Source of the DNA: Firmicutes bacterium HGW-Firmicutes-7 | GTDB taxonomy: Bacteria; Bacillota; Clostridia; Lachnospirales; Vallitaleaceae | Assembly (NCBI GenBank): GCA_002841375.1 | Contig: PGZO01000015.1 | Span: 1-64,000 of the forward strand | Direction of reading: 5' to 3' | DNA length: 64,000 bases | Shown: piece after piece, positions 54,377-64,000 of the stretch | Layout of the letters: every line of letters begins with the position of its first letter | How positions within the stretch are numbered: position 1 is the stretch's first letter | Program-made: the position numbers and the translations under genes | Notes under the pieces: model-generated | The model's input: the letters and a program-made list of their open reading frames with translations, nothing else | What the model was told of the DNA's origin: nothing | The model's database searches: none

Positions 54377-57283
54377 ATGCATAAAGATTATAAATTATTA
54401 GAAAAAAGAAACATAGAAGAGCTTAATGCTGTTGGACAATTGTTCATTCATAGTAAAAGTGGCGCTAAATTATTTTTTGTTACGAATGATGACAACAATA
54501 AAGCATTTTCAATATCATTTAGAACACCGCCAGTTGATGATACAGGATTGCCACATATACTTGAACATTCGGTTTTATGTGGATCTAGAAAATTTCCGAT
54601 CAAAGACCCTTTTGTTGAACTTGCAAAAGGATCCCTTAACACATTTTTAAACGCAATGACCTTCTCTGATAAAACCATGTATCCGGTAGCGAGTTGTAAC
54701 GATAAAGATTTTGAAAACCTCATGGATGTTTATTTAGATGCAGTTCTTTACCCTAATATCAATAGAGAAGATAAAATTCTTAAGCAAGAGGGTTGGCATT
54801 ATGAATTATATGAAGAAGGAGAAGAACTCAATATTAAGGGTGTTGTTTATAATGAAATGAAAGGAGTTTTTTCTTCTCCAGAACAAACCTTATTTAGGAA
54901 AATACAGCAGTCATTATTTCCAGATAATGCTTATCATTTTGAGTCGGGTGGAGATCCGGATTTTATACCTGATTTGACGCAAGAGGATTTTATTGAATTT
55001 CATAAAAAATATTATCATCCATCAAATAGTTATATTTTTATTTATGGAGATGCCAATGTAGAAGAGAAGCTTCATTGGTTGCATGAAAACTATTTAAAAG
55101 ATTTTGATGCGATAGAGGTAGATTCAAGAATTCCTATGCAAAATGCCTTTGGGCAACAAAAAGAAATTATTGAATATTATCCGATTTCTAGTAATGAATC
55201 AAAGGATAATAAAACATATCTTTCCCTTAATTTTGTTGCGGGAGAGATTACGAATAAGTGTGAATATGTCGGTCTAGAAATATTGGAATATATTTTATTA
55301 GAAGCGCCGGGTGCGCCGCTTAAAATGGCTTTACTAGAGGCCGGAATTGGCAAAGATGTTTTTGGATCCTATGATAATAGTATTTTACAACCTACCTTTA
55401 GTATAGTTGTGAAGAACTCAGATGAAACAAAGAAAAGTCAATTTTTAGAGGTTGTATATAAAACTCTTCAGAAGTTATCAGAAGAGGGAATAGATAAAAA
55501 GAAAATTGAGGCTGCTATAAATCATTTTGAATTTAAAACAAAAGAGGCTGATTATGGTAGATATCCAAAAGGTGTAATTTATGCTATGAAAGCAATGGAT
55601 AGTTGGTTATATGATGCAAGTCCTTATGAACATCTTGCATTTAATAAAACCTTTGAAGAACTTAAGGAAGGTATAAGTAATGGTTGTTTTGATAATTTAA
55701 TTAGAAAATATTTCTTAAACAACAACCATTCGAGTGTTTTAATTTTAAAGCCAGATCAAGAGATGCCTGCAAACAAAGAAATGGAGCTTAAGAATAAGCT
55801 TAAGGCATATAAGGAAAGTTTATCATCTGATCAGCTCAAGAAGTTAGTTAGTGAAACGAAGGATCTTGAAAATTTTCAAAATGAAAAAGAAGATAAGGAA
55901 GATGTTGAATCAATTCCATTATTATCTATTGATGATATTAAAAAGGAAATTGATCCAATGATTATTGATGAAAAGGTTATTAACAATGTAAGATGGTTAA
56001 GACATATAAATTTTACGAATAACATTGTATATGTACAATTTGATTTTGATACTACAAAGGTTCCAATGCACTTAGTACCATATATTGGTTTATTAACAGG
56101 CATATTTGGGAAAATGAATACTAAAAATTACGATTATGGCGACTTATCTACAGAAATTAACATCAATACCGGTGGTATTAAATTTGATGTGAATGTTTAT
56201 GGTGTAAACGATGAAGTAGAAGTATATAGGCCTAAAATTGAACTTAGTGGAAAATGCTTTTCTGATAAAGTACCAAAGTTGTTTGAGTTATCTCATGAAA
56301 TGCTGTTTAACACATTATTTGATGATAAAAAAAGATTATCTGAAATCGTTTCTGAATTAAAATCTCGTATGCAAATGCATTTAAGTAGCAACGGGCATAT
56401 GACAGCAGCAAATAGAGCAGAATCCTATTTCTTGAAATCCTCTTACTATAGAGAAAGGGTTAGCGGAATTTCATATTATGAATTTTTAGAAAAACACGAT
56501 AATAAGTTTGATGAGTTAGCAGATGAAATGATTAAAAGTCTGAAACAATTGGTTCATATTATTTTTAGACCTGAGAATTTAATTGTTGGCGTGACTTGTG
56601 AAAAAGAAGCACTTAATGTACTCGACCATGAAATGAATTTATTTGTTGAAGCCCTTGATCATAATGTTTTAAGTTTTGATGATATTTCATTTGAATTAGA
56701 ACAAAGAAATGAAGGTTTTATGACTTCAGGTAAAGTTCAATATGTGGCAAAGGCAGGAAATTTCATGTTAGAAGGGTATAAGTATTCTGGTTATTTGAGA
56801 GTGCTACAAACGATTCTCAGCCTAGATTATTTGTGGCATAATGTTAGAGTAAAAGGTGGAGCATATGGCTGCATGGCAAGCTTTAAACGAAGTGGTAGTA
56901 TGTATTTTGTATCATATAGGGATCCTAATTTAAAGGAAACAATAAATGTTTATGATAATATGTATAGCTATATTTCAACATTAAGCAGTGATGAAAGGGA
57001 AATGAGAAAATATATTATTGGTACGATAAGTAAGCTAGACCAACCGTTGACGCCTTCGATGAAAAATGATAAGATGATTTCTCTTTATTTTGGAAATATT
57101 TCTCAAGAACATTTGCAAAAAGAGCGAGATGAAGTGTTAAGTACAACACCAGAACAAATAAGAGCGCTTGCACCAATTATTAAAGATACTTTAAAACAAG
57201 GGAATATTTGTGTTTTAGGTAATGAGAAAAAAGTTGAAGAATTTAAAGAACTATTTGGTGAAACAAAACATTTATTTAGTTAA
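54377..57283 (+). CDS. M16C zinc metallopeptidase (PreP/insulinase family)
   Basis: About 968 aa, the usual size for presequence-protease-like enzymes. The inverted zinc motif is LPHILEHSVLCGS (HxxEH, near residue 56), and the third ligand Glu lies in VVYNEMKGVFS about 75 residues later. The chain continues through an inactive M16 half and the M16C-associated linker to VKGGAYGCMASF and RKYIIGTISKLDQPLTP. No signal peptide, so it degrades peptides in the cytoplasm. ATG 54377 has AAAAGGAG upstream; an earlier ATG at 54287 is only 7 bases after a TATAAT and is too close to the transcription start. Confidence 0.93.
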   Translation: MHKDYKLLEKRNIEELNAVGQLFIHSKSGAKLFFVTNDDNNKAFSISFRTPPVDDTGLPHILEHSVLCGSRKFPIKDPFVELAKGSLNTFLNAMTFSDKTMYPVASCNDKDFENLMDVYLDAVLYPNINREDKILKQEGWHYELYEEGEELNIKGVVYNEMKGVFSSPEQTLFRKIQQSLFPDNAYHFESGGDPDFIPDLTQEDFIEFHKKYYHPSNSYIFIYGDANVEEKLHWLHENYLKDFDAIEVDSRIPMQNAFGQQKEIIEYYPISSNESKDNKTYLSLNFVAGEITNKCEYVGLEILEYILLEAPGAPLKMALLEAGIGKDVFGSYDNSILQPTFSIVVKNSDETKKSQFLEVVYKTLQKLSEEGIDKKKIEAAINHFEFKTKEADYGRYPKGVIYAMKAMDSWLYDASPYEHLAFNKTFEELKEGISNGCFDNLIRKYFLNNNHSSVLILKPDQEMPANKEMELKNKLKAYKESLSSDQLKKLVSETKDLENFQNEKEDKEDVESIPLLSIDDIKKEIDPMIIDEKVINNVRWLRHINFTNNIVYVQFDFDTTKVPMHLVPYIGLLTGIFGKMNTKNYDYGDLSTEININTGGIKFDVNVYGVNDEVEVYRPKIELSGKCFSDKVPKLFELSHEMLFNTLFDDKKRLSEIVSELKSRMQMHLSSNGHMTAANRAESYFLKSSYYRERVSGISYYEFLEKHDNKFDELADEMIKSLKQLVHIIFRPENLIVGVTCEKEALNVLDHEMNLFVEALDHNVLSFDDISFELEQRNEGFMTSGKVQYVAKAGNFMLEGYKYSGYLRVLQTILSLDYLWHNVRVKGGAYGCMASFKRSGSMYFVSYRDPNLKETINVYDNMYSYISTLSSDEREMRKYIIGTISKLDQPLTPSMKNDKMISLYFGNISQEHLQKERDEVLSTTPEQIRALAPIIKDTLKQGNICVLGNEKKVEEFKELFGETKHLFS

Positions 57284-57293
57284 AAAGTAATCT

Positions 57294-57322
57294 AAAAAAG
57301 TGACATCTTTGTCACTTTTTTT
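57294..57322 (+). terminator. Intrinsic terminator after the peptidase
   Basis: Stem with GTGACA / TGTCAC extended by A/T pairs, 4 base loop, seven T. Confidence 0.85.
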
Positions 57323-57413
57323 GATAGGAAATTCTGCAAGAATGAAAATGTCGACGGTTAATGAGGCTTTTAACGTAGCACACGGTTTCTTGCAGTAGGA
57401 AGGCTTTTCATAT

Positions 57414-57569
57414 TTAATTAAGCTTTTTATCTTTGACATCTTCCATTTTATTCATAAAATAAGGACAATCGGTATCATTATTTCTTGAATTTGTTAAAGT
57501 TATGGAAAATAAAAGATTACATTTACCTTCTTCTTGATAAATACAGTCATGTGTACAGTTGATATCCAT
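57414..57569 (-). CDS. Cys-rich mini-protein (51 aa)
   Basis: MDINCTHDCIYQEEGKCNLL... ending CPYFMNKMEDVKDKKLN, with four Cys in C-x3-C-x7-C and a later CPYF. Such small proteins are conserved in Clostridia, often misnamed as hydroxymyristoyl-ACP dehydratase; real role unknown. The Cys pattern suggests metal binding. ATG 57569 has a perfect AGGAGG nine bases upstream, which decides the start against a longer frame. Convergent with the peptidase gene, divergent from the chemoreceptor. Confidence 0.75.
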   Translation of the reverse strand: MDINCTHDCIYQEEGKCNLLFSITLTNSRNNDTDCPYFMNKMEDVKDKKLN

Positions 57570-57772
57570 ATGATAATACCTCCTATGTAGCATTATTTTA
57601 TCCAATAACATAAAAAATAAACATAAGCATTTTAAAGAGGTGTTCATATTTTGAAATATTATTAGGATCAACCAAATTTTTCAAGTAATTATCTACAAAA
57701 AAAAATAAAAAGCCTATGGAGTTTTGGCCAAATTGTGATATAATGTTACATAATAACATGATGGAGGTCAAT

Positions 57773-59506
57773 ATGCATAAAAAAATCAAGCTCCCTAAAT
57801 CTATCAGATCCAGATCAACGCAAAGAAAAGTCGGGGTTCAGAAAAAGATCCTAACAACTGTCGTTTTAATCATACTAGTTTTAGGAATGACAAATGTTTT
57901 TGCAATCTATAATAGTTTTAATACGAACAAGCAGTACAATGAGGTTTTGACGAATATCAGTATGTCCTATGATACAATTTTATTAATTAATTCAATAGAA
58001 CCTGACTTAACGAAATTTGTACTAAATGACAAAAGTGGTGGTGAACTTCAATATGTACAATCTACCGAAAAAGCAAAAAGTATTATACAAGAGTTAATGC
58101 AAACAACAAATATAAAAGAAGAAATAAGTACATTAGATTCTGCTTTACGCATAATTGTTTCAATAGAAGAATCTATTGCCAATACGGAGGGATTCATAAG
58201 TAAATCTGAGTTAGGTAATGCTGTTCAAGAGAAGGATAAAGTTAAAAAGGTAACGGGATTTGCAGTGGAAAGTATGCAACAATTTACATTCATGCAACTT
58301 GACCATATCGAGCAAATAAAATCCGATATTGGTGCCAGTAATCGTGCATTAGTAGGTATTTCACTTTTTTTACTTGTAGTTGCTTTTATAGGATCTATCA
58401 CGATTATTTTAAAAATAACAAAAGACATAACAAAACCTTTAAACGATTTATGTGTAAGCGCCAACACTGTTGCGGATGGTGACCTAACCATTGATTCTTT
58501 GCAAGTTAAGACAAAGGATGAATTGAAAGATTTGGCTACTTCTTTTAATACGATGGTTGATAATATACGTAACAGTATTGACAATATAAGACAATTGAGT
58601 GGTAAAGTACATACGACATCTTCCCAACTATCTATCATTGCAGAACAAAACACCAAAGCGGGTGAAGATATTTCCGTATCAGTTATTAGTATGGTAGACG
58701 GTATTAAGCTTCAAAGTAATGAATCTTATGAAATAAGCAATAACATTAAAAATATTTATAATATAGCGAATCAAATTGATACGAACAATGAAAACGTGTT
58801 AGCAAGTACGAATAAGTCTGTTGAATTGGCTTCTAAAGGTACGAACTATATAAATGATTTTGTAGTTCAAATGGATACGATTACAAAGAAGATGGGATCC
58901 TTAGTTGAAAAAACGGAGAAATTAAATAAACATTCTGAAGAAATGTATCTAATATTAGGTTCGATTTCAGATATATCCTCACAAACAAATTTACTATCTT
59001 TAAATGCTTCTATTGAAGCTGCAAGAGCAGGAGATGCAGGTAAGGGATTTGCCGTTGTAGCTGAGGAGATAAGAAAATTAGCGACGAATTCTAGCGAGTT
59101 TGCAAGAAAAATTGGTGATATCATTAAAGCATTTGAATCATCACTGAAAGAAATGAGTGTTCAAATGACAGAAAATGCCACTCAGATAGAAGAAGGAAAT
59201 AAAATTGTACATACAACTCAGGAATATTTTGTTTCTATTAAAGAAGGCAATAGTAATGTAGATAATGAAATTAGAACAAATTCAAAGGAATTACAACATT
59301 TAACAAAAAGATTAGAAGCTATGGATGGTAGTATCCAAAAGAATACTGATATTGTAAAAGAAAATGAATTTGCAAGTGAAAATATTTCAGCAGCTGTACA
59401 GCAACAACTCGCAAGCTTAGAGGAATTAACATCTGAATCATTGCTTCTAAGCGACTTAGCTTCTGAAATGGATAAAATTGTTCAACGATTTAAATTAGAT
59501 AAATAA
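57773..59506 (+). CDS. Methyl-accepting chemotaxis protein
   Basis: About 577 aa. Basic N-terminus, TM1 ([20 protein letters not shown], near 30-50), an extracellular helical domain of only about 130 residues (four-helix-bundle size), TM2 ([20 protein letters not shown]), HAMP, and a signalling domain with intact tip [20 protein letters not shown]. No CheR pentapeptide. ATG 57773 follows GGAGG by 5 bases; an earlier ATG at 57716 lies before a TATAAT (57739-57744) and is not used. No Pho box here, unlike the receptor at 30545. Confidence 0.92.
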   Translation: MHKKIKLPKSIRSRSTQRKVGVQKKILTTVVLIILVLGMTNVFAIYNSFNTNKQYNEVLTNISMSYDTILLINSIEPDLTKFVLNDKSGGELQYVQSTEKAKSIIQELMQTTNIKEEISTLDSALRIIVSIEESIANTEGFISKSELGNAVQEKDKVKKVTGFAVESMQQFTFMQLDHIEQIKSDIGASNRALVGISLFLLVVAFIGSITIILKITKDITKPLNDLCVSANTVADGDLTIDSLQVKTKDELKDLATSFNTMVDNIRNSIDNIRQLSGKVHTTSSQLSIIAEQNTKAGEDISVSVISMVDGIKLQSNESYEISNNIKNIYNIANQIDTNNENVLASTNKSVELASKGTNYINDFVVQMDTITKKMGSLVEKTEKLNKHSEEMYLILGSISDISSQTNLLSLNASIEAARAGDAGKGFAVVAEEIRKLATNSSEFARKIGDIIKAFESSLKEMSVQMTENATQIEEGNKIVHTTQEYFVSIKEGNSNVDNEIRTNSKELQHLTKRLEAMDGSIQKNTDIVKENEFASENISAAVQQQLASLEELTSESLLLSDLASEMDKIVQRFKLDK

Positions 59507-59531
59507 CAAAATCAAATAGTATTATAAGTAA

Positions 59532-59572
59532 AGATCTTCATCCTAAAGAAAATAAGGATGAAGGTCTTTTTT
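59532..59572 (+). terminator. Intrinsic terminator after the chemoreceptor
   Basis: AGATCTTCATCCT / AGGATGAAGGTCT (one G-T pair), 10 base loop, T run. Confidence 0.9.
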
Positions 59573-59689
59573 ATCTTTCAAAAAGAAAGTTGATTAAAAA
59601 TGGAAAAATCATGTAATAATACGGATGATATTAGCCAATAATAAAGCGATGTGATGAATTACCATGAGAATGGAAAGGATGAGGATGCA

Positions 59690-60217
59690 ATGACAAAACA
59701 GCAAGCAATTAGCGTTACAACGCCAATGACACAAGACCTACCAAAAGAAAAATTTGACGAGCTTGAAACTTTTATCGATCAGATGGAAACAACAAAAGGT
59801 GCTTTAATTGAGATCCTGCATAAAGCACAGAACTTATTTGGATATTTACCACGAGATGTACAGTTATTTGTTGCTCGTAAACTAGGTATTCCCGGTGCAG
59901 AAGTTTACGGTGTCGTTAGCTTTTATTCTTACTTCACAACTAAACCAAGAGGTAAGTATACCATCAGCTGTTGTATGGGGACAGCCTGCTTTGTTAGAGG
60001 TGCAGATAAAATTATTGAACGCCTAAAGGAAATTCTTGGTATAGAATCTAATGAAATTACAGAAGACGGTCTTTTTACGCTAATAGATGTAAGATGTATT
60101 GGCGCGTGCGGTCTTGCGCCAATTGTAAAGGTAGATGAAAAAGTATATGGGCGTGTGAAGGAAGAAGAGCTAGAAGATATAATAAATACCTATCGGCTTT
60201 TGGAGGGGAAGAAATGA
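59690..60217 (+). CDS. hydC: NAD-linked [FeFe] hydrogenase subunit HydC (NuoE-like)
   Basis: About 175 aa. Thioredoxin-like [2Fe-2S] protein with N-terminal helical bundle (LIEILHKAQNLFGYLPRDVQ). Four cluster ligands are in CMGTAC and CIGAC. ATG 59690 has GATGAGG upstream; an earlier ATG at 59654 is possible. Its stop overlaps the next start (ATGA). Passes electrons within a bifurcating hydrogenase that uses NADH and ferredoxin to make H2 (or the reverse). Confidence 0.92.
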   Translation: MTKQQAISVTTPMTQDLPKEKFDELETFIDQMETTKGALIEILHKAQNLFGYLPRDVQLFVARKLGIPGAEVYGVVSFYSYFTTKPRGKYTISCCMGTACFVRGADKIIERLKEILGIESNEITEDGLFTLIDVRCIGACGLAPIVKVDEKVYGRVKEEELEDIINTYRLLEGKK

Positions 60218-60606
60218 AAATTAAATCAATAGATGAGTTGAGAAAAATTAAAGAACAATATCAAGACTTTGTGCAACTTCGTAAGCAAGGGGAAGGAAAT
60301 TCTGAGCATGTAGAGGTTTTAGTAGGTATGGCAACTTGTGGTATTTCCTCTGGAGCAAGAGAAACTCTTAACGCATTTGTAACACAATTAGCAAAAGAAA
60401 AAATTGTTGGTGCAAAGGTTATATCTGTTGGATGTATTGGATATTGCCACGCAGAGCCAACAGTGCAGATCAATATTAAAGGTCAAAAGCCAATACTGTA
60501 TGGCAATGTAACAGAAGCAAATGTTTCAAAGATTATAGAACAGCACATAAAAGGTGGAAAACCTGTAGAGGATCTTGTTTTGCAGGTTGATTTTGAAAGG
60601 GCATAA
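60214..60606 (+). CDS. Thioredoxin-like [2Fe-2S] ferredoxin-type subunit with three Cys
   Basis: 130 aa, same fold as the N-terminus of HydB. Only three Cys are seen: MATCGISSG and CIGYC; the position of the first ligand (VCxxxxC in HydB) is Gly-Met. Either the cluster uses another ligand or the protein is not a standard [2Fe-2S] carrier. Small proteins of this type are common between hydC and hydB in Clostridia. ATGA overlap with hydC means coupled translation. Confidence 0.85.
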   Translation: MKIKSIDELRKIKEQYQDFVQLRKQGEGNSEHVEVLVGMATCGISSGARETLNAFVTQLAKEKIVGAKVISVGCIGYCHAEPTVQINIKGQKPILYGNVTEANVSKIIEQHIKGGKPVEDLVLQVDFERA

Positions 60607-60629
60607 GAAATAGTATTTGGAGGTTAAAT

Positions 60630-62276
60630 ATGGAAGGTATACGAACACATATTTTAGTCTGTGGTGGTACAGGCTGTATGGCAAGTGAAAGTGAAAAGGT
60701 TATAAAAAACTTGGGACTCATTTTAAAGGCCAGAGAGTATAAAGAAGAAGTGAAAATTGTTCAAACAGGATGTTTTGGTTTTTGTGAGCAAGGGCCTATT
60801 GTAAAAATTGAACCTGATGATGTATTTTATGTACGTGTATCTCCAAAAGATGCAAAAGATATCATTGATGAGCACGTTATAAAAGGAAGAATTGTTGAAA
60901 GATTGCTCTATAAAGAACCGAGTAACGAAAATACAATTAACAAACAGGAAGATATACCTTTTTATAAAAAACAGCTTCGAATTGCGCTTCGAAATTGTGG
61001 TCTTATTAACCCAGAAGATATTTATGAATATATTGCACTAGGTGGTTATGAGGCATTAGGAAAAGCGCTTACTGAAATGACAAAGGACGCGGTGCTTGAT
61101 GAGGTTAAAAAATCAGGATTGAGAGGTCGTGGAGGAGGAGGATTTCCTACAGGATTAAAATGGGAAATTACAAAAAAACAAGAAAGTGATGTGAAGTTTA
61201 TTATTTGTAATGCAGACGAAGGAGATCCGGGCGCTTTTATGGATAGGAGTATATTAGAAGGAGATCCACACGCCGTTTTAGAGGCAATGGCAATCGGGGC
61301 CTACGTTATTGGAGCTGATAAGGGAATTATTTATATTCGAGCTGAATATCCTCTAGCCATTGAACGACTTAACATTGCATTAAAACAGGCAAGAGATGTT
61401 GGGTTGCTAGGGAAAAATATATTTGGAACCAATTTTAATTTTGATATTGATATCAAGTTTGGAGCAGGTGCCTTTGTATGTGGAGAAGAAACTGCATTAA
61501 TTAATTCCTGTGAAGGCAAACGGGGAGAACCTAACTATAAGCCACCTTATCCAGCAGAAAAAGGATATTGGGGGCATCCGACTTGTGTTAACAATGTGGA
61601 AACCTTTGCCAATATTACGGCCATAATTAATAGAGGGGCACAGTGGTTTGCATCTATTGGAACAGAAAAAAGCAAAGGTACGAAAGTATTTGCCCTAGCA
61701 GGTAAGATTAACAATGTGGGTCTTGTAGAAGTACCTATGGGCATTACCCTCCGGGAAATTATTTATGATATAGGTGGAGGTATTCAAGGTGGAAGAAAAT
61801 TTAAAGCATTACAGACTGGAGGCCCTTCTGGTGGCGTTTTAACTGAAGATAACTTAGATACTAAAATTGATTATGATAGTCTTATTGAGATAGGTTCGAT
61901 GATGGGGTCTGGAGGAATGATTGTTATGGATGAGAAAGATAATATGGTCAACATAGCAAAGTTTTATTTAGAGTTTACGATGGATGAATCCTGTGGTAGA
62001 TGTACCCCTTGTCGTATTGGGACAAAAAGGATGTATGAAATACTCAATAAAATAACAAGTAAAAAAGGAACAATGGCCGACTTGGATGCGTTAAAACAAT
62101 TGTGTTATATGATTAAGGATAGCTCTCTTTGTGGTCTTGGGCAAACAGCACCAAATCCAGTAATTAGCACTATGAAACATTTTTGGCATGAATATTTAGC
62201 ATTTATAAAAGATGTTGATCATCCACAAGGTGAGGGTAAATATGTACCAAAAAATAAAATTGGGATTAAATCCTAA
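60630..62276 (+). CDS. hydB: Hydrogenase flavoprotein subunit HydB (NuoF-like)
   Basis: 548 aa. N-terminal Trx-like [2Fe-2S] domain (CGGTGC, CFGFC), FMN/NADH-binding domain (GLRGRGGGGFPTGLKW, NADEGDPGAFMDRS, GAGAFVCGEETALI), SLBB and the 4Fe-4S domain (ESCGRCTPCRIGTKR, SLCGLGQ). The C-terminal two-cluster ferredoxin domain of longer HydB proteins (about 600 aa or more) is absent; the chain stops 15 codons before hydA. This shortens the electron path and may place ferredoxin interaction elsewhere. GGAGG sets the start. Confidence 0.93.
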   Translation: MEGIRTHILVCGGTGCMASESEKVIKNLGLILKAREYKEEVKIVQTGCFGFCEQGPIVKIEPDDVFYVRVSPKDAKDIIDEHVIKGRIVERLLYKEPSNENTINKQEDIPFYKKQLRIALRNCGLINPEDIYEYIALGGYEALGKALTEMTKDAVLDEVKKSGLRGRGGGGFPTGLKWEITKKQESDVKFIICNADEGDPGAFMDRSILEGDPHAVLEAMAIGAYVIGADKGIIYIRAEYPLAIERLNIALKQARDVGLLGKNIFGTNFNFDIDIKFGAGAFVCGEETALINSCEGKRGEPNYKPPYPAEKGYWGHPTCVNNVETFANITAIINRGAQWFASIGTEKSKGTKVFALAGKINNVGLVEVPMGITLREIIYDIGGGIQGGRKFKALQTGGPSGGVLTEDNLDTKIDYDSLIEIGSMMGSGGMIVMDEKDNMVNIAKFYLEFTMDESCGRCTPCRIGTKRMYEILNKITSKKGTMADLDALKQLCYMIKDSSLCGLGQTAPNPVISTMKHFWHEYLAFIKDVDHPQGEGKYVPKNKIGIKS

Positions 62277-62290
62277 AGGGGGGGGATCGC

Positions 62291-64000
62291 ATGGTAGAAA
62301 CTAAAAAAATGATTAAAATCATTATTAATGATCAAGAGCTCTCAGTACCTGAGGGAATCACAATATTAGAAGCAGCACATCAAGTTGGTGTTAAAATTCC
62401 AACGTTATGTCACTTGGACTTACATGATCTTAAAATGGTCAATCAGACAGCATCTTGTAGAGTATGTATGGTTGAAGCACCTGGTAGAAACAGTCTAGTT
62501 CCAGCTTGTGTTACAAAAGTATCGGAAGGTATGGAAGTCAATACGCATACTACTAGAGCAATTACAGCTAGGAGAATGGCTGTTGAATTACTTCTATCTA
62601 ATCATCCAAACGAATGTTTTACGTGTCCAAAGAATCTTCAATGTGAACTTCAAGCCCTTGCCGCAGAGCTTGGGGTAAGAGAAATTCGTTGGGAAGGGGA
62701 GCGAATGGACTACCCTAAAGATTTGACCTCTGATGCCATTGTAAAGGATGCGAATAAATGTATTTATTGTAGAAGATGTGAAACAGCTTGCAATATCGTA
62801 CAAACTTGTGGAATATTGTCGGGTATTGGACGTGGATTTGATGTATTTGTTGGACCCTTTGCGAATATTCCAATGGTAGAATCTTCTTGTACCTATTGTG
62901 GGCAATGTGTTGCAGTATGTCCAACAGCCGCATTAACAGAAGTAAATCATACAGCAAAAGTATGGGAAGCACTTAATGATCCAGATAAGCATGTTATTGT
63001 ACAAACCGCTCCAGCCATTCGAGTAGCCATAGGGGAATTATTTGATATGGAACCTGGTACAATTGTAACAGGAAAGCTTGTAACATCATTAAAGCGAATG
63101 GGCTTTGACGCTGTTTTTGATACGGATTTTGGAGCTGATCTAACAATTATGGAAGAAGCATCAGAATTAATTTATCGAATTAAAAATAATAAAACGTTGC
63201 CTATACTTACTAGCTGTTGCCCAGCATGGGTTAAATTTATAGAACATCAATTTCCAGAACTTCTAGAAATACCATCTACTTGTAAGTCGCCACATATTAT
63301 GTTCGGTACAATTGTTAAAACTTTTTATGCAAAAAAACATGGACTTGATCCAGATAATATCGTAGTTGTTTCTATAATGCCTTGTATTGCTAAAAAAGCA
63401 GAAGCCAAAAGACCAGAGCTTACAAAAGATGCACATAATAATGTTGATATTGTTGTTACAACTAGGGAATTAGGTGCAATGATTAAAGAAGCTGGAATTG
63501 ACTTTGATAAGCTACCAGATAGTGAGTACGACAAGCCACTAGGTGAGACAACGGGCGCTTCTGTAATATTTGGAACAACAGGGGGCGTAATAGAAGCTGC
63601 CATTCGTACAACGTATGAATGGTTAACAGGAGAAGAATTAGTTGATGTTGAATTTACACAACTTAGAGGTATGGAAGGTGTACGCGAAGCAGTTGTAAAT
63701 ATTGGGGGTAAAGAGCTTAAAATTGGTATTGCTCATGGTCTTGGAAATGCACGCATTCTTCTGGAAGGGATAAGAGAAGGTACGTCACATTATGACGCTA
63801 TTGAAATTATGGCTTGTCCTGGTGGTTGTGTTGGCGGTGGCGGGCAACCATATCATCATGGAAATGAAGAAATAGTGAAAAAACGACAAGAAGCCATTTA
63901 TCAAGAAGATCGAAATAAAAAGATAAGAAAGTCTCATGAAAATGCTGAAGTATTAGAATTATATAGACAGTACTTAGGTGAACCATATGGAAAACTTGCA
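62291..64000 (+). CDS. hydA: [FeFe] hydrogenase catalytic subunit HydA (3' end cut by window)
   Basis: 570 codons without a stop reach the window edge; only the last few residues should be missing. N-terminal [2Fe-2S] (CHLDLHD, CRVC), His-ligated 4Fe-4S (HPNECFTCPKNLQC), two 4Fe-4S (CIYCRRCETACN, CTYCGQCVAVCPT), then the H-cluster domain with L1 TSCCPAWVKF, L2 MPCIAKKAEA and L3 MACPGGCVGGGGQP. All three H-cluster signatures are intact, so it should be active. A G-rich GGGGGGG precedes the ATG. Confidence 0.95.
   Translation, partial: MVETKKMIKIIINDQELSVPEGITILEAAHQVGVKIPTLCHLDLHDLKMVNQTASCRVCMVEAPGRNSLVPACVTKVSEGMEVNTHTTRAITARRMAVELLLSNHPNECFTCPKNLQCELQALAAELGVREIRWEGERMDYPKDLTSDAIVKDANKCIYCRRCETACNIVQTCGILSGIGRGFDVFVGPFANIPMVESSCTYCGQCVAVCPTAALTEVNHTAKVWEALNDPDKHVIVQTAPAIRVAIGELFDMEPGTIVTGKLVTSLKRMGFDAVFDTDFGADLTIMEEASELIYRIKNNKTLPILTSCCPAWVKFIEHQFPELLEIPSTCKSPHIMFGTIVKTFYAKKHGLDPDNIVVVSIMPCIAKKAEAKRPELTKDAHNNVDIVVTTRELGAMIKEAGIDFDKLPDSEYDKPLGETTGASVIFGTTGGVIEAAIRTTYEWLTGEELVDVEFTQLRGMEGVREAVVNIGGKELKIGIAHGLGNARILLEGIREGTSHYDAIEIMACPGGCVGGGGQPYHHGNEEIVKKRQEAIYQEDRNKKIRKSHENAEVLELYRQYLGEPYGKLA

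Overview
The window looks like chromosomal DNA of a low-GC, anaerobic, motile Gram-positive bacterium of the class Clostridia, probably near the Lachnospirales. This rests on the AT-rich base composition, strong AGGAGG-type ribosome binding sites, pyruvate formate-lyase, an NAD-linked [FeFe] hydrogenase, S-layer homology domains, two chemoreceptors and Bacillus-style Pho boxes. Genus-level placement is inference. No rRNA, tRNA, CRISPR array or transposase gene was seen.

Layout. 0.1-2.8 kb: divergent diguanylate cyclase and HD-GYP protein. 2.8-8.7 kb: deoD, a ZIP metal transporter, a BtuFCD/FepBDC-type uptake system and small membrane proteins. 8.8-12.9 kb: pstB-phoU-phoB-phoR behind a four-repeat Pho box, then a hypothetical gene and guaA. 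15.5-27.1 kb: an accessory region. Its first 1.9 kb (a Fic protein plus gene fragments) lies between two copies of the guaA 3' end sequence. Then come gene debris, a higher-GC HAD / PTS EIIC / AraC cassette and a VanRS-like two-component system with a MacB/FtsX-type exporter. 27.2-32.7 kb: pstS-pstC-pstA with its own Pho box, followed by a chemoreceptor that also has a Pho box. 33-37.3 kb: an SLH protein and a large secreted protein resembling the DUF5704 family. 37.5-41.6 kb: a ZTP riboswitch, pflB and purH. 41.6-43.5 kb: cspA, lemA and a TPM-domain protein. 43.75-54.1 kb: a polyol/ketose catabolic cluster (GntR regulator, DhaM-DhaK-DhaL, FGGY kinase, a GlpABC-like redox trio, class II aldolase, TIM-like and RpiB-like isomerases). 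54.4-59.5 kb: an M16C peptidase, a Cys-rich mini-protein and a chemoreceptor. 59.7-64 kb: the hydCxBA hydrogenase operon, cut by the window end.

How the genes work together. Phosphate: PhoBR probably drives three separate Pho-box units (pstB-phoU-phoBR, pstSCA and a chemoreceptor), so the usual pstSCAB-phoU operon is split by about 15 kb. One-carbon/purine: the ZTP riboswitch probably raises PFL, which supplies formate, and perhaps PurH when 10-formyl-THF is low. Polyol cluster: it can be read as glycerol/dihydroxyacetone use. However, the FGGY kinase has lost two glycerol-pocket residues, the TIM homologue has EryH/TpiA2-like substitutions, and the RpiB homologue lacks the ring-opening His and the phosphate Arg. 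Together these suggest a tetritol/tetrulose (erythritol or erythrulose) route to erythrose-4-phosphate. I consider this cluster the best candidate for an undescribed system here. It lies between two same-orientation, REP-like repeats of about 125 bp.
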